DNA of 64,000 bases from Achromobacter piechaudii NBRC 102461 (GCF_001571245.1 NZ_BCTK01000001.1:1302001-1366000); one strand, 5' to 3'. Counted from the first letter of the stretch, positions 1-14,325 are shown. Notes: generated by a model from the letters alone, not told the origin. Numbers and translations are program-made.

Positions 1-3000
1 GTCATCTATCAGCTGCATGTGAAGTCGTTCTTCGACTCGAATGACGACGGGGTGGGAGACGTGCCCGGCCTGATCATGAAACTGGATTACATCGCCAGCC
101 TGGGGGTGAACACGATCTGGTTGCTGCCGTTCTACCCGTCGCCCCGGCGCGACGACGGCTATGACATCGCGGACTATCGCGGCGTGCATCCCGACTACGG
201 CACCGTGGCCGACGTGCGCAAGCTGATCCGCGAAGCGCATGCGCGCGGCCTGCGCGTGATTACCGAACTGGTGGTGAACCACACGTCGGACCAGCATCGC
301 TGGTTCCAGCGCGCGCGCACCTCGCGGCCCGGTTCGGCGGCGCGCAATTTCTACGTGTGGTCGGACAACGACAAGGCCTACGCCGGCACCCGCATCATCT
401 TCTGCGACACGGAAAAATCCAACTGGACCTGGGACCCCGAAGCCAACGCCTATTTCTGGCATCGCTTCTATTCCCATCAGCCCGACCTGAATTACGACAA
501 TCCGCAGGTGCTCAAGGAAGTGCTGTCCGTCATGCGCTACTGGCTGGACATGGGCGTGGACGGGCTGCGGCTGGACGCGGTGCCCTACCTGGTGGAACGC
601 GAAGGCACCAACAACGAGAACCTGCCCGAGACGCATCAGGTGCTCAAGCAGATCCGTGCGGTGATCGACGAGGAATATCCCGGCCGCCTGCTGCTGGCCG
701 AAGCGAACCAATGGCCCGAAGACGCGCAGGAGTATTTCGGTGCGGGCGACGAATGCCATATGTCGTTCCACTTTCCGCTGATGCCGCGCATGTACATGGC
801 CATCGCGCAGGAAGACCGCTTTCCGATCACCGACATCATCCGCCAGACGCCGGACATTCCCGACACCTGCCAATGGGCCATCTTCCTGCGCAACCATGAC
901 GAGTTGACGCTGGAAATGGTCACCAGCCGCGAACGCGATTATCTGTGGAGCGTGTACGCCGCCGATCCGCGCGCGCGCATCAACCTGGGCATCCGGCGCC
1001 GGCTGGCGCCCCTGCTTGAACGCGACCGCCGCCGTGTCGAGCTGATGAACAGCCTGCTCTTGTCCATGCCCGGCACGCCGGTGCTGTACTACGGCGACGA
1101 GCTGGGCATGGGCGACAACGTGCACCTGGGCGACCGAGACGGCGTGCGCACGCCGATGCAATGGTCGCCTGACCGCAACGGCGGATTTTCGCGCGCCGAT
1201 CCCGAGCGCCTGCCGCTGCCCGTGCTGATGGGCCCGCTGTATGGCTATGAGGCGGTCAACGTCGAAGCCCAGCAGCGCGATCCGCATTCGCTGCTGAACT
1301 GGACGCGCCGCATGCTGGCGCAACGCCGCCAGACGCATGCGTTCGGCCGGGGCACGCTGCGCTTCATCCAGGCAGGCAACCGCAAGATCCTGGCTTATCT
1401 GCGCCAATGGAACGACACCACCATCCTGTGCGTGGCGAATCTGTCGAACGCCGCGCAGCCGGTGGAACTGCCGCTACAGGAATTCAATGGCCGCGTGCCG
1501 GTGGAAATGCTGGGCGGCACGCCGTTTCCCGCCATCGGTGAACTGCCTTATCTGCTGACGCTGCCGCCCTATGGCTTTTACTGGATGGACCTGAGCCTGG
1601 AAGCCGCCCCGCCCGGCTGGCACGCCAGCGGTCCGGCCCAGATGCCGGAGCTGACGACGCTGGTGTTGAAGTCGCGTGGCGGCGCCGCGTTGACCGACGC
1701 GTCGCGCAATGTGCTGGAAAACGAAGTGCTGCCCGAATACCTGGCGCGCCAGCGCTGGTTCCCGGGGTCCAAGGCGCCGTCGCGCGCGCGCCTGGCCTAT
1801 GCCACGCCGTTCTCCGGCGCGGCCGCTGGCGCGGCTACGGGTGGCGAATTCTATTGGGCCGAGGTCGAACCCCAAGACGGTATCGAAGACGGCCTGAGCG
1901 TGCAGGCGCCGTTCGTGCTGGTGTGGGACGAAACCGCCCAGGTGCAGTATCCGATTGCGCGCGTGCGTCGCGGCGCGGAAGTCGGCGTGCTGGCCGACGC
2001 CTTCCTGCAACCGGGCTTCGTGCTGGGCGTGATCGACGCCCTGCGCACGGGCCAGGAACTGGACGGGCGCGAAGGCGGCAAACCGGGTGACAAGCCCGGC
2101 GTCATCCGCTACCTGCCGGAACCCGGCCTCTCCGAGCTGGACTTCGGCGCGGAACCCGCCTTGCAGTGGATCCGGGCGGAGCAATCGAACAGCTCGGTGA
2201 TCGTGGGCAACCTGGCCATCCTGAAGCTGATCCGCAACGTCAAGCCCGGCGTGTCGCCCGAAGTCGAGGTGTCGCGCCACCTGACCCGCGCGGGCTACGC
2301 CAACGTCCCCGCGCTGCTGGGCGAAGTGCTGCGCGTGGACGCCGACGGCGTGCCGCACACGCTGGCGGTGCTGCACGCCTTCGTCAACAACGAGGGCGAT
2401 GCCTGGACCTGGACGCTGGATTTCCTGAAGCGCACGCTGGGCGCGGCCCTGCTGGGCGGCGACAGCCCCGAGGAATTCGAGGCCAGCCTGGAAGGCTATA
2501 CCGTCATGGCGACCACCATCGGACGGCGTCTGGCCGAGCTGCACAACGCGTTGGCGCAGCCGACGGATGACCCGGCATTTCCGGTGCAGACCGCCACAGA
2601 GGAAGATGCGCAGGCGCACGCCACGCGCATCATTGCGCAGCTGGACCGCGCCGAGCAGGACTTGCGCGCGGCGTCGAACCGCCTGGAAGCGCCGTCGCAC
2701 GCCTGCGCCGAATGGCTGTTTGAGCACCATGCGCGCCTGGTCAAGCAGGTAAGCATGATGGCGCAGGCGCTGGAAGGCGCGCCGCTGATCCGCGTACATG
2801 GCGATTTCCATCTGGGCCAGGTGCTGGTCGCGCAGACCGACGCATACCTGATCGACTTTGAAGGCGAGCCCATCCAGACGCTGGAAGCGCGGCGCAACGT
2901 CACGACGCCCTACAAGGACGTGGCGGGCATGCTGCGTTCGTTCGACTACGCCGCCGCGTCGGTGGCGCGTTCCGACCCGATGGGCGGCGCGCCCACGGAC

Positions 3001-3324
3001 GCCAATGCCGGAGCCGCCGACTCGCCCGCCGCGCCCGGCGTGCCGCAGGACCTGCGCGACACGCTGCTGGCGCGCTTCGGGTCGCGCGCGGTCGAAGCGT
3101 TCTTGCAGGGCTACCAGGAGGCCGCTTCCACCGCGATTGCGCTGCCCGGCGCGCAGGAAGACACCCTGCTCAAGCTGGCGCAGCTGGAAAAGGCCGCCTA
3201 CGAAGTCAGCTACGAAGCGGCGCACCGGCCTGACTGGATCTCCATTCCCTTGTGCGCGCTGACCAGCCTGGCGCGCGAACTCTTGCAGGATGCGGCGATC
3301 AGCGCCGAGGAAAAAACACGATGA
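1..3324 (+). CDS. treS: Trehalose synthase / maltokinase fusion protein (5' partial)
   Basis: The reading frame is open from base 1 ([13 protein letters not shown]), so the true start lies upstream and only a short N-terminal stretch is missing. The first part is a GH13 trehalose synthase that interconverts maltose and trehalose. The nucleophile Asp lies in GLRLDAVP (codon 574-576), the acid/base Glu in LLAEANQ (700-702) and the third Asp in RNHDEL (898-900). From about base 1710 the protein continues as a maltokinase (Pep2/Mak) with [19 protein letters not shown] near 2800 and IDFEGEP near 2855, the last two being kinase catalytic and metal-binding loops. The fused enzyme turns trehalose via maltose into maltose-1-phosphate, the donor for GlgE in the GlgE glucan pathway. 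Its TGA overlaps the ATG of glgB (ATGA). The internal GTG at base 19 is not the start. Confidence 0.95.
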   Translation, partial: VIYQLHVKSFFDSNDDGVGDVPGLIMKLDYIASLGVNTIWLLPFYPSPRRDDGYDIADYRGVHPDYGTVADVRKLIREAHARGLRVITELVVNHTSDQHRWFQRARTSRPGSAARNFYVWSDNDKAYAGTRIIFCDTEKSNWTWDPEANAYFWHRFYSHQPDLNYDNPQVLKEVLSVMRYWLDMGVDGLRLDAVPYLVEREGTNNENLPETHQVLKQIRAVIDEEYPGRLLLAEANQWPEDAQEYFGAGDECHMSFHFPLMPRMYMAIAQEDRFPITDIIRQTPDIPDTCQWAIFLRNHDELTLEMVTSRERDYLWSVYAADPRARINLGIRRRLAPLLERDRRRVELMNSLLLSMPGTPVLYYGDELGMGDNVHLGDRDGVRTPMQWSPDRNGGFSRADPERLPLPVLMGPLYGYEAVNVEAQQRDPHSLLNWTRRMLAQRRQTHAFGRGTLRFIQAGNRKILAYLRQWNDTTILCVANLSNAAQPVELPLQEFNGRVPVEMLGGTPFPAIGELPYLLTLPPYGFYWMDLSLEAAPPGWHASGPAQMPELTTLVLKSRGGAALTDASRNVLENEVLPEYLARQRWFPGSKAPSRARLAYATPFSGAAAGAATGGEFYWAEVEPQDGIEDGLSVQAPFVLVWDETAQVQYPIARVRRGAEVGVLADAFLQPGFVLGVIDALRTGQELDGREGGKPGDKPGVIRYLPEPGLSELDFGAEPALQWIRAEQSNSSVIVGNLAILKLIRNVKPGVSPEVEVSRHLTRAGYANVPALLGEVLRVDADGVPHTLAVLHAFVNNEGDAWTWTLDFLKRTLGAALLGGDSPEEFEASLEGYTVMATTIGRRLAELHNALAQPTDDPAFPVQTATEEDAQAHATRIIAQLDRAEQDLRAASNRLEAPSHACAEWLFEHHARLVKQVSMMAQALEGAPLIRVHGDFHLGQVLVAQTDAYLIDFEGEPIQTLEARRNVTTPYKDVAGMLRSFDYAAASVARSDPMGGAPTDANAGAADSPAAPGVPQDLRDTLLARFGSRAVEAFLQGYQEAASTAIALPGAQEDTLLKLAQLEKAAYEVSYEAAHRPDWISIPLCALTSLARELLQDAAISAEEKTR

Positions 3325-5528
3325 ATCGCACTGACAACGGTGGCATGCCGCCGTCCTCCACACCCGCCGGCCAGGTCGATGCAGCCACGCTGCACGCGTT
3401 GGCCGGGGGCCAGCATGCCGACCCGTTCGCGGTGCTGGGCCCGCATGACGGCGTCGTGCGCGCCCTGCTGCCCGGGGCTCTGGCGGTGGCGGTCGTCAGC
3501 CCGGATGGCACGCGCGCGCCGCTGCATGAACAGGCTCAGGGCCTGTTTACAGGCGCTGCGCCCGAGGCACGGCCGGGCGATCCCGGCTCGTATCAGCTGG
3601 CCATCCAATGGCCCGGTTCCGAGCAACTGACGCCGGACCCCTATGCCTTCGGCCCGGTGCTTTCAGACGCGGACCTAGCGGGCCTGGCCAGCGGCGACTG
3701 GCGCGCGGCGCTGGACCTGCTGGGCGCGCGGCTGGTTGAGATGAACGGTGTGTCCGGCCTGCGCTGCGCGGTCTGGGCGCCCAACGCCCGCCGCGTCGCC
3801 GTGGTGGGCGACTTCAACAGCTGGGACAGCCGCCGCCACCCGATGCGCCTGCGCCATGCGGCCGGCGTGTGGGAACTGTTCATCCCCGGCGTGTGCGCGG
3901 GCGACTGCTACAAGTTCGCCATCACCGACACGACGGGCGCAATCGTCTTCAAGGCCGACCCCATGGCGCGCCGCGCCCAGGCCGCGCCGGCCACCGCATC
4001 GGTGGTGGACGACCCGACGCCCCACGTCTGGACGGACGAGGACTGGATGCGCGCACGCGGCGAACGTCAACAGCCGCGCGCGCCGATATCCATCTATGAA
4101 GTGCAGGCCGGCTCGTGGATCGCGCCTGACAACGAGCGTTGCGTGTGGGACCAGCTTGCCGAGAAGCTGCCCGCCTACGCACACGCCATGGGTTTCACGC
4201 ATGTGGAACTGATGCCGATCATGGAATATCCCTTCGGCGGATCCTGGGGCTACCAGCCGCTGGGCATGTTCGCGCCGTCCGCGCGCTTCGGCCCGCCAGA
4301 GGCCTTCGCCCGCTTCGTGGACCGCTGCCACGCCGTCGGCGTCGGCGTGATCCTGGACTGGGTACCGGCCCACTTCCCCAACGACGCCCACGGTCTGGCG
4401 CGCTTCGATGGCACGCCGCTCTATGAGTACGCGGATCCGCGCGAAGGCTATCACCCCGACTGGAACACGCTGGTCTACAACCTGGGCCGCACCGAAGTCA
4501 AAGCCTTCATGATCGCCAGCGCGGTGCATTGGCTGCGGCAATTCCATATCGACGGCTTACGGGTGGACGCCGTGGCCTCGATGCTTTACCGCGACTACAG
4601 CCGGCAACCCGGAGAATGGATTCCGAACGTATACGGCGGCCGCGAGAACCTGGAGGCGGTGGCCTTCCTGCGCGACCTGAACACCACCGTGCGCCAGGAA
4701 GCACCCGACGCCATCGTCGTGGCCGAAGAATCCACCGCGTGGCCCGGCGTGACCGCGCCGGTCGTCGAAGGCGGCCTGGGCTTTCACTACAAATGGAACA
4801 TGGGCTGGATGCATGACACGCTGCGCTACATGCACGAAGACCCGGTGTACCGGAAATACCATCACCACGACATCACCTTCGGCATGGCGTATGCCTATTC
4901 CGAGCGCTTCATCCTGCCGCTCTCGCACGACGAAGTCGTGCATGGCAAGGGCTCGCTGCTGAACAAGATGCCGGGCGATCACGGCACCAAGCTGGCCAAT
5001 CTGCGCGCCTACCTGGGCTTCATGTGGGCGCATCCCGGCAAGAAGCTGCTGTTCATGGGCGGTGAACTGGCGCAGCCCGCCGAATGGAATCACGACGCCA
5101 CGATCAACTGGAGCCTGCTGGACGACGCCGGACACAAGGGCGTGCAGCGCCTGGTGGCCGACCTGAACCGCGTGTATCGGGAATCGCCCGCGATGCACGA
5201 GCTGGACGACCAGCCGGATGGCTTCGCCTGGCTGGTCATGGACGATGCCGACAACAGCGTCGCGGCCTTCCTGCGGCGATCCGGCGCGTCCACGATGCTG
5301 GCCGTCTGCAATTTCACTCCGGTCACCCGCCATGCTTATCGCGTCGGGGTGCCGCTGGCCGGGCGCTGGGCCGAAACCCTGAACACCGACGCCGGCTGGT
5401 ACGGCGGATCGGGCCAGGGCAACCAGGGCGCGGCGCAATCGACCGAACAGGCCGCCCATGGCCACGCGCAATCCCTGTCTTTGACACTCCCCCCCCTTGC
5501 CACCTTGTTCTTCACGCACGAAGGCTGA
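3321..5528 (+). CDS. glgB: 1,4-alpha-glucan branching enzyme
   Basis: This 735-residue protein has the usual GlgB length. It makes alpha-1,6 branches in glycogen-like glucan in the cytoplasm. An N-terminal CBM48/E-set region ([11 protein letters not shown]) precedes the GH13 barrel. The catalytic triad is Asp416 (GLRVDAVAS), Glu469 ([11 protein letters not shown]) and Asp537 (LSHDEVVHG), with the same spacing as in Escherichia coli GlgB. The start ATG at 3321 overlaps the treS stop and has GAGGAAA upstream; the frame is open further upstream, but that stretch lies inside treS and is not GlgB-like. A run of eight C lies in the last codons (5489-5496). It is the second gene of the operon; branching follows chain extension by GlgE or glycogen synthase, neither of which is in the window. 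Confidence 0.96.
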   Translation: MNRTDNGGMPPSSTPAGQVDAATLHALAGGQHADPFAVLGPHDGVVRALLPGALAVAVVSPDGTRAPLHEQAQGLFTGAAPEARPGDPGSYQLAIQWPGSEQLTPDPYAFGPVLSDADLAGLASGDWRAALDLLGARLVEMNGVSGLRCAVWAPNARRVAVVGDFNSWDSRRHPMRLRHAAGVWELFIPGVCAGDCYKFAITDTTGAIVFKADPMARRAQAAPATASVVDDPTPHVWTDEDWMRARGERQQPRAPISIYEVQAGSWIAPDNERCVWDQLAEKLPAYAHAMGFTHVELMPIMEYPFGGSWGYQPLGMFAPSARFGPPEAFARFVDRCHAVGVGVILDWVPAHFPNDAHGLARFDGTPLYEYADPREGYHPDWNTLVYNLGRTEVKAFMIASAVHWLRQFHIDGLRVDAVASMLYRDYSRQPGEWIPNVYGGRENLEAVAFLRDLNTTVRQEAPDAIVVAEESTAWPGVTAPVVEGGLGFHYKWNMGWMHDTLRYMHEDPVYRKYHHHDITFGMAYAYSERFILPLSHDEVVHGKGSLLNKMPGDHGTKLANLRAYLGFMWAHPGKKLLFMGGELAQPAEWNHDATINWSLLDDAGHKGVQRLVADLNRVYRESPAMHELDDQPDGFAWLVMDDADNSVAAFLRRSGASTMLAVCNFTPVTRHAYRVGVPLAGRWAETLNTDAGWYGGSGQGNQGAAQSTEQAAHGHAQSLSLTLPPLATLFFTHEG

Positions 5529-5532
5529 ATCC

Positions 5533-7640
<2,108 letters not shown>

Positions 7641-7644
<4 letters not shown>

Positions 7645-9440
7645 CCGTGCTGCCCGAACCTTATACCCACGGCGCGCTGCCGCTGCCCGACGGCCGCACG
7701 CGCTTTCGCCTGTGGGCGCCGTCCGCGCCGCCGGAGCTTGCGCTGATGCTGCCGGGACGCGATCCCATCGCCCTGCATCCGCAGGAGGATGGCTTTGCGC
7801 AGGTGGATGTCGATTGCGCGGCGGGCACGCGCTATCAGTATCGGCTTGGCGACGGCCTGCTGGCGCCCGACCCGGCTTCGCGGCTGCAAGACGGCGACGT
7901 GCATGACGCCAGCGTGGTCGTGGGGCCGGACGCCTACCCCTGGTCGCATCCAACTTGGATGGGTCGGCCTTGGCGCGAAGCGGTGATCTACGAGGCGCAT
8001 GCCGGCCTGGCGGGCGGCTTCGCCGGTCTGACCAAGAAGCTGCCCCAACTGGCCGACATGGGTTTCACGGTTATTGAATTGATGCCCATCGCCGACTTTC
8101 CCGGCCCGCGCAACTGGGGCTACGACGGCGTGCTGCCTTACGCGCCCGACACCGCCTACGGCACGCCCGACGACTTGAAGCGCCTGATCGACACGGCCCA
8201 CGGCCTGGGGCTGTGCGTGATGCTGGACGTGGTCTACAACCACTTCGGCCCTGACGGCAACTACCTGTCGCAATACGCCGCGCCCTTTTTTCGAGACGAC
8301 ATCTCCACGCCCTGGGGTTCCGCCATCGATTTCCGGCAGCCCCCCGTGCGCCGTTACTTTGAAGAAAACGCCCTGTACTGGTTGACGGAATATCGCTTCG
8401 ACGGCCTGCGCCTGGATGCGGTGCATGCCATCTCGGATCCGGACTGGCTGGTAGAGCTGGCGCAATTCGTGCGCGGCCAGATCCCCGCGCAGCGCCACAT
8501 CCACCTGGTGCTGGAGAACGACGACAACCGCGCCAGCCTGCTGACGGCCGGCTACGACGCGCAATGGAACGATGACGCGCACCATGTGCTGCACCACATG
8601 CTGACGGGCGAATCGCGCGGCTACTACGCCGATTACGCGGACCGCCCCGCCCAGGCGCTGGCTCGCTGCCTGGGCGAAGGCTGGGTCTATCAGGGCCAGC
8701 CTTCGCCCTACCGCCAGGGCGCGCCGCGTGGCGAACGCAGCGCCCACCTGTCGCCCACGGCCTTTGTGCTGTTCCTGCAAAACCACGACCAGACCGGCAA
8801 CCGCGCGCGCGGCGAACGCCTGACGCTGTTGACCGAAACCGCCGAACGGCTGCGCGCCGCCGTCACCTTGCAGTTGTTGGCCCCGCAGATTCCGCTGGTG
8901 TTCATGGGCGAGGAAACGGGCAATCGCGCCCCCTTCCTGTATTTCACTGCCCACACCGATCCGGCGCTGGCGACTGCCGTGCGCGAAGGCCGCCAACGCG
9001 AATTCGCTGCCTTCCCTGAGTTCGCGGGCGCGCACGGCGAGCCCGTGCCGGACCCCAACGCGGAATCCACCTACGCGCAAAGCAACCCGTGGACGGCCGA
9101 TGTCAGCCCGGATGCATTGCAGTGGCACGATCTGTACCGCGCGCTGCTGGACATGCGCCAGCGCGTGATCGCCCCCCGGCTGGACGGCGCGACGACCGTG
9201 TACGCGCGCGCGGTGGGCGAACATAGCGTGCATGCCCGCTGGCGCCTGGCGGGCGGCGCCTTGCTGACCGTCTACGTCAACCTGGGCCCCACGCCCGAGG
9301 GGCTGCCGCGCAAACAGGCCGCTGCCGCGCCGCTGTTCTCGTCGCTGTTGTACGAGTCGCGCGCGGGCGCGTTCGACGCGCTCTGCCTGGGCAATCTGTG
9401 CTCGGAAAGCACCGTATGGCTGCTGGAGGAAGGGGCATGA
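7641..9440 (+). CDS. treZ: Malto-oligosyltrehalose trehalohydrolase
   Basis: A 599-residue GH13 enzyme that releases trehalose from malto-oligosyltrehalose made by TreY. The N-terminal E-set region (TRFRLWAPSAPP) is followed by the barrel with the nucleophile Asp259 (GLRLDAVHA), Glu292 (LVLENDDN) and Asp383 (LQNHDQTGNRARG). The last motif is characteristic of TreZ. The start ATG overlaps the glgX stop (ATGA) and the stop overlaps the malQ start (ATGA), so translation is probably coupled. Together with treY three genes on it forms the second trehalose-producing route in this operon, beside TreS. Confidence 0.95.
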
Positions 9441-11614
9441 ACATCGCCGCCCCCACCGGCCTGTCCGACTTGGCCGCCGAAGCCGGCATCGCCGAAAACT
9501 GGACCGACGCCGACAAGCGCCCGCGCCGCGTGTCGCCCGACACCCTGCGCGCGCTGCTGGCAGCCATGGACCTGCCCGCCGGGTCCGACACCGACATCCG
9601 CGACAGCCGCCAGCGGCTGGCCGAGATGAACGCCCGATCGCATCTGCCGGCGATGCTGATCGCCGTGACCGGCGAGGCGGTGCCACTGCCTGCGTCGTGC
9701 GCCGGCGCGTATCGGATGGATCCGCCCACCGGCGCCGCCATCACGGGGCAGACCGCCGAAGGGGGCAACAACGGCGCTGCCGGCCCGGTCTTGCACGCCC
9801 CGTCCACGCCCGGTTATTACACCTTGCACACGCAGGGCGGCACGACCACGCTGGCCGTTGCGCCGCGCCGCGCGCCCACGCTGGATGAGCTGCTGCAAGA
9901 GAAGAACGCGCGCGCCTGGGGCCTGGCCGCGCAGGTGTACAGCCTGCGCCGCCCGGATACCGACCCCACGGAGGCCACGCATGGCTTCGGCGATTTTGGC
10001 GCATTGCGCGACCTGGCGATGGCGGCGGGCAACGCGGGCGCGGACGCGCTGGCCATCAGCCCCGTGCACGCCATGTTCGCCGCCGACCCGGCGCAGTGCA
10101 GCCCGTATTCTCCGTCCAGCCGGCTGTTTCTGAACACGCTGTTTGCGGACCCGACCGGCGTGTTGGGCGCGGACGCCGTGCGCGACGCCTTGGCTGGCAT
10201 GACGCAGGCGCGCCTGCGCGCGCTGGATGCGCAACCGCTCATCAACTGGCCCGCCGCCGCCAGCTTTCGCCACCAGTTGCTGCGCCGCCTGCACGAGCGT
10301 TTTGCGACGACGGCGAGCGCCGACCATCATCGCGCCTACAACAGCTTCCGCGACGCGGGCGGGCAAGACCTGCGCGACCACGCGCTGTTCGACACCCTGC
10401 ACGCGGCGCACGCGTCCTCCTCGGGCGCGCCCGTGCCGTGGACGCAATGGCCCGCCGACCTGCGCGACCCGCGCTCGACCGCCGCGCAGCAATACGCGGC
10501 GGAGCATGCCCGGGACGTCGACGCGCACATATTCTTTCAGTGGCTGGCTTCGGCCAGCCTGAAACGCGCGCAGCGGGCCGGGCGCGATGCCGGCATGCGC
10601 GTGGGCATCGTGGCCGACCTGGCCGTGGGCGGCAGCCCGCTGGGCAGCCACGCCTGGAGCCGTCAGCCTGACCTCATCAAACACGCCAGCGTCGGCGCGC
10701 CGCCCGACATCTACAACCCGCTGGGCCAGGGGTGGGGGCTGACCGCCCTGTCGCCCGCCGCCTTGCAGGAATCCGGCTATTCGGCGTTCCTGGCGATGCT
10801 GCGCGCCAGCCTGTCCCACGCGGGCGGCTTGCGCATCGACCACATCCTGGGCATGGCGCGCATGTGGCTGATCCCCGATGGCGCGGGTCCGCCTGACGGC
10901 GGCTACGTGCGCTTCCCGCTGCGCCAGTTGCTGCGCCTGACCGCGCTGGAAGCGTGGCTGCACCGCGCGCTGATCGTCGGCGAAAACCTGGGCACGGTGC
11001 CGGAAGGCTTCGACGAGACGCTGCAAGAACATGGCGTGCTGGGCATGGATGTGTTGTGGTTCATGCGCGCCGAGACGGCGCGCGATGATGCGAAGAGTGC
11101 GTCAGCCGACGATGTCCCCGCCACCCCCGACGCCTCTGCCCAGGCCGGCTTCCTGCCGCCGTCGGAGTGGCCCCGCCATGCCGTCGCGATGACCACCACC
11201 CACGATCTGCCCACGCTGGAAGGCTGGTGGCACGCGCAGGACATCTTGTGGCGGTCCCGCCTGAGCCTGCTTGGTCCGGGCCAGGAAGAGGCCGCGCTGC
11301 GCGCCAGCCGCCTCGAAGAACGCGCCACGCTATGGCGCGCGGTGCAGGCCAGCTCGCCCACCGCCTCGACGCGGCCGCTGCCGCGCCAGACGCCCGGCGC
11401 GGAACTGCTGGCCTATGTCGCCGCCACGCCCTGTCCGCTGATGCTGGTCACGCTTGAGGACCTGACGGGCCAGCTCGACCAGCCCAATCTGCCCGGCACC
11501 ATCGACGAACATCCCAACTGGCGGCAGCGCGTGCCGCTGTCCGTCGCCGATTGCCTGAACGCGCCCGCCAGCCAGGCGCGCCTGCGCCCGGTGCGCGCAT
11601 TACGAGGCCGCTAA
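9437..11614 (+). CDS. malQ: 4-alpha-glucanotransferase (amylomaltase)
   Basis: A 725-residue GH77 disproportionating enzyme, close to the bacterial MalQ length. It transfers maltosyl and longer units between linear maltodextrins and releases glucose. The triad is Asp468 (LRIDHILGMARMW), Glu516 (IVGENLGTVPEGF) and Asp590 (TTTHDLPTLEGWW), all in typical GH77 contexts; YSPSSRLF is another family motif. The ATG at 9437 has a strong Shine-Dalgarno (GGAGGAAGGGGC) inside treZ. Lying between treZ and treY, it probably recycles the short maltodextrins left by GlgX and TreY. The stop TAA shares one base with the treY start (TAATG). Confidence 0.95.
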   Translation: MNIAAPTGLSDLAAEAGIAENWTDADKRPRRVSPDTLRALLAAMDLPAGSDTDIRDSRQRLAEMNARSHLPAMLIAVTGEAVPLPASCAGAYRMDPPTGAAITGQTAEGGNNGAAGPVLHAPSTPGYYTLHTQGGTTTLAVAPRRAPTLDELLQEKNARAWGLAAQVYSLRRPDTDPTEATHGFGDFGALRDLAMAAGNAGADALAISPVHAMFAADPAQCSPYSPSSRLFLNTLFADPTGVLGADAVRDALAGMTQARLRALDAQPLINWPAAASFRHQLLRRLHERFATTASADHHRAYNSFRDAGGQDLRDHALFDTLHAAHASSSGAPVPWTQWPADLRDPRSTAAQQYAAEHARDVDAHIFFQWLASASLKRAQRAGRDAGMRVGIVADLAVGGSPLGSHAWSRQPDLIKHASVGAPPDIYNPLGQGWGLTALSPAALQESGYSAFLAMLRASLSHAGGLRIDHILGMARMWLIPDGAGPPDGGYVRFPLRQLLRLTALEAWLHRALIVGENLGTVPEGFDETLQEHGVLGMDVLWFMRAETARDDAKSASADDVPATPDASAQAGFLPPSEWPRHAVAMTTTHDLPTLEGWWHAQDILWRSRLSLLGPGQEEAALRASRLEERATLWRAVQASSPTASTRPLPRQTPGAELLAYVAATPCPLMLVTLEDLTGQLDQPNLPGTIDEHPNWRQRVPLSVADCLNAPASQARLRPVRALRGR

Positions 11615-14325
11615 TGAGCCTGAATACCCAAACTGTTCCTGCCCCGCGCATCCCTCGCGCCACCGCGCGCCTGCAACTGCATGCGGGCTTCACGCTGGAC
11701 GACGCGCGCCAGCAACTGCCCTACTACGCCGCGCTGGGCGTCAGCCATCTGTACCTGTCGCCCATCACCCAGGCCAAAGCCGGCTCGACCCACGGTTATG
11801 ACGTGATCGACCACCAGCGCGTCAGCACGGATCTGGGCGGTGAAGGTGCGCTGCGCCAGTTGGCCGACGCGGCGCACGCGCTGGGCATGGGCCTGATTGC
11901 CGACATCGTGCCCAACCACATGGCCGCGCACGCGTCCAACGCGTGGTGGGCCGACGTGCTGCGGCTGGGCCAGCAAAGCCCGCAGGCGGGCACGTTCGAC
12001 ATCAACTGGAACTCGCCCGACCCCGCCCTGCGCGGCAAGGTGCTGCTGCCGGTGCTGCCCGACCCTTATGGCGACACGCTGGCGGCAGGCGGCATCCGGC
12101 TGGTTCATGACGAGCGCGCGGGCACCAGCCATATCGAGGCCGGCGGCCAGCAACTGCCGCTGTCGCCCGAATCCGTGGTGGATGACCCCGCCGCCTGCGA
12201 CCCCGCGTCGGATGCGGGCCAGGCCCGGCTGCATGCCTTGCTGGAACAGCAGCACTACCGCCTGGCCTGGTGGCGCACCGCCCCGGACCTCATCAACTGG
12301 CGGCGCTTCTTTGAAATCAGCGAGCTGGTCGGCGTGCGGGTGGAAGACGAAGCCGTGTTCGACGCCGTCCACGCGCTGGTGCTGCGCCTGTACCGCGAAG
12401 GCGTGCTGGACGGCCTGCGCATCGACCATATCGACGGCCTGGCCAGCCCTGGCGCGTACCTGCGTCGCCTGCGCCAGGCGATGCGCGACGCCGACCGCGA
12501 CCGGCAGCAATCCGGCCGGCCCGCCGACGGCTACCTGATCATTGAAAAAATCCTGGCCGACGACGAAGCGCTGGACCCGCGCTGGCCGACCGACGGCACC
12601 ACCGGCTATGACTTCATGGATCAGGTGGGCGCGCTGCTACATGCGCCCGAGGCCCAGGCTCCGCTAGAACAGTTCTGGGCCAGCTTGAGCCGAGACGCGC
12701 GCGACGCGTCGGCCCAGCTGCGCGATGCGCGCCACCGGATGCTGGCGCGGCATTTCCCCAGCGAACGGCAGGCGCTGGTGGCGGCGCTGGCCGACATCGC
12801 GCAAACCGATCTGCGCACGCGCGATTGGAGCCCGGCGGCGATTGATCGGGTCTTGACCGCATTGCTGGCGTCTTTTCCGGTGTATCGCAGCTACGCGGAA
12901 GACGGCGGCCGCAGCCCGGCCGACACGCATTGGTGCCGCATTGCGCTGGAACAGGCGCGTGCGGCGCTGGGCGACGCCACGGCCGATCTGCGGATGCTGG
13001 ATCAGTTGGACCAATGGCTGGGCGGCGATACGCAGGCGACCGGCTCAGACAACGTCCCCGACGCCACGCAGGCTCAGGTCCGCGCGCAAGCCTTGCGCCG
13101 CTTTCAGCAACTGACCCCGCCGCTGGCGGCCAAGGCGCTGGAAGACACTTTGTTCTATCGGCGCGGACCGCTCCTATCACGCAACGAAGTCGGCTCCAGC
13201 CCGGTGCGCTTTGCTTTGGCGCTACAGGAATTTCACGCGCTGGCGGCCGCGCGCGCCCGCACGCATCCGAACGCCATGCTGGCCACGGCCACGCACGATC
13301 ACAAGCGCGGCGAAGACACGCGCGCGCGCCTGGCCGTGCTGACCGAGAACCCCGACGACTGGCGCCGTGCCGCCGACGGCTGGATCGCCCGCCTCGCGCC
13401 CCCGGGCGCACCCACACCCGCCGACCGATACCTGCTGCTTCAGAGCCTGGTCGGCGCGTGGCCGCTGGCGTTGACGGCCGATGCGTTGGCCGAGCGGCCA
13501 GACGAGGTGGCCGACTTTCTGGCGCGTATCGCGCAGTGGCAGGAAAAAGCCATGCGCGAAGCCAAGCTGCACACCAGCTGGACCGACCCCGACGCCAACT
13601 ACGAGCGCGCCGCCCGCCAATGCATCGACGCCTTGCAGCAGCCGGGCGAGGGCCAGGCGCTGCTGCGCGATATCGCCGCGTGGGCGCAGCGCATCGCACC
13701 GGCCGGTCTGGTCAACAGCCTGACTCAGACGCTGCTGCGCAATACGCTGCCCGGCATGCCCGATCTGTACCAAGGCGCGGATTTGTGGGACTTCAGCCTG
13801 GTGGATCCCGACAACCGCCGCCCGGTGGACTACGCGCAGCGCGCGGCGCTGCTGGCGGACTCCCCCGCGCCAGGTTCGTCGCAAGGCGATGCTCCCATCG
13901 GCACCGACCCCGAGGCGTGGCGCAGCGGCGCCGTCAAACAATCGCTGATCCGCCGCGCGCTGGCCCTGCGCGCGCGCCTGCCCGACGTGTTCAGCCACGG
14001 CGACTACCTACCCATCGCCGTCCAAGGCCCGCGCGCCGCCTATGTCATCGCCTATGCCCGGCGTCACGAGGGAGCCTGGGTGCTGGCCGTGGCGCCCCGG
14101 CTTTGCGCGATGGCGCTGGCCGGCTACGCACAAGGCCACGCTGCGCAAGCGGCGCGCTACTGGGAGGGCACCCGCCTGACGTTGCCGCCGGACCTGGACG
14201 CCAGCACGCTGGGTGATGTGCTGTCGGGCCGCCGCGCCCATCCGAACGCGGCAGGCGAGCTGGCGCTGGACGAGTTGCTGCGCGACGGACCGGTGGCGCT
14301 GCTGGCGAGCGACCCGACGGACTGA
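11614..14325 (+). CDS. treY: Malto-oligosyltrehalose synthase
   Basis: A 903-residue GH13 enzyme that isomerises the reducing-end linkage of maltodextrin into a trehalose linkage. The N-terminus (ATARLQLHAGFTLDDA and HLYLSPI) is typical of TreY. The triad is Asp271 (GLRIDHIDGLASP), Glu311 (LIIEKILADDE) and Asp562 (ATATHDHKRGEDTRAR). The ATG at 11614 shares a base with the malQ stop and has GAGG six bases upstream. This is the last gene of the operon; the next gene is convergent and its stop lies only 28 bases away, with no clear terminator between them. Confidence 0.95.
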   Translation: MSLNTQTVPAPRIPRATARLQLHAGFTLDDARQQLPYYAALGVSHLYLSPITQAKAGSTHGYDVIDHQRVSTDLGGEGALRQLADAAHALGMGLIADIVPNHMAAHASNAWWADVLRLGQQSPQAGTFDINWNSPDPALRGKVLLPVLPDPYGDTLAAGGIRLVHDERAGTSHIEAGGQQLPLSPESVVDDPAACDPASDAGQARLHALLEQQHYRLAWWRTAPDLINWRRFFEISELVGVRVEDEAVFDAVHALVLRLYREGVLDGLRIDHIDGLASPGAYLRRLRQAMRDADRDRQQSGRPADGYLIIEKILADDEALDPRWPTDGTTGYDFMDQVGALLHAPEAQAPLEQFWASLSRDARDASAQLRDARHRMLARHFPSERQALVAALADIAQTDLRTRDWSPAAIDRVLTALLASFPVYRSYAEDGGRSPADTHWCRIALEQARAALGDATADLRMLDQLDQWLGGDTQATGSDNVPDATQAQVRAQALRRFQQLTPPLAAKALEDTLFYRRGPLLSRNEVGSSPVRFALALQEFHALAAARARTHPNAMLATATHDHKRGEDTRARLAVLTENPDDWRRAADGWIARLAPPGAPTPADRYLLLQSLVGAWPLALTADALAERPDEVADFLARIAQWQEKAMREAKLHTSWTDPDANYERAARQCIDALQQPGEGQALLRDIAAWAQRIAPAGLVNSLTQTLLRNTLPGMPDLYQGADLWDFSLVDPDNRRPVDYAQRAALLADSPAPGSSQGDAPIGTDPEAWRSGAVKQSLIRRALALRARLPDVFSHGDYLPIAVQGPRAAYVIAYARRHEGAWVLAVAPRLCAMALAGYAQGHAAQAARYWEGTRLTLPPDLDASTLGDVLSGRRAHPNAAGELALDELLRDGPVALLASDPTD

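Noticed and set aside
1474-3363. 629-codon minus-strand open frame opposite the maltokinase part
   Set aside because: Antisense to the kinase domain with intact HGDFH motif; no recognisable protein family in the translation.
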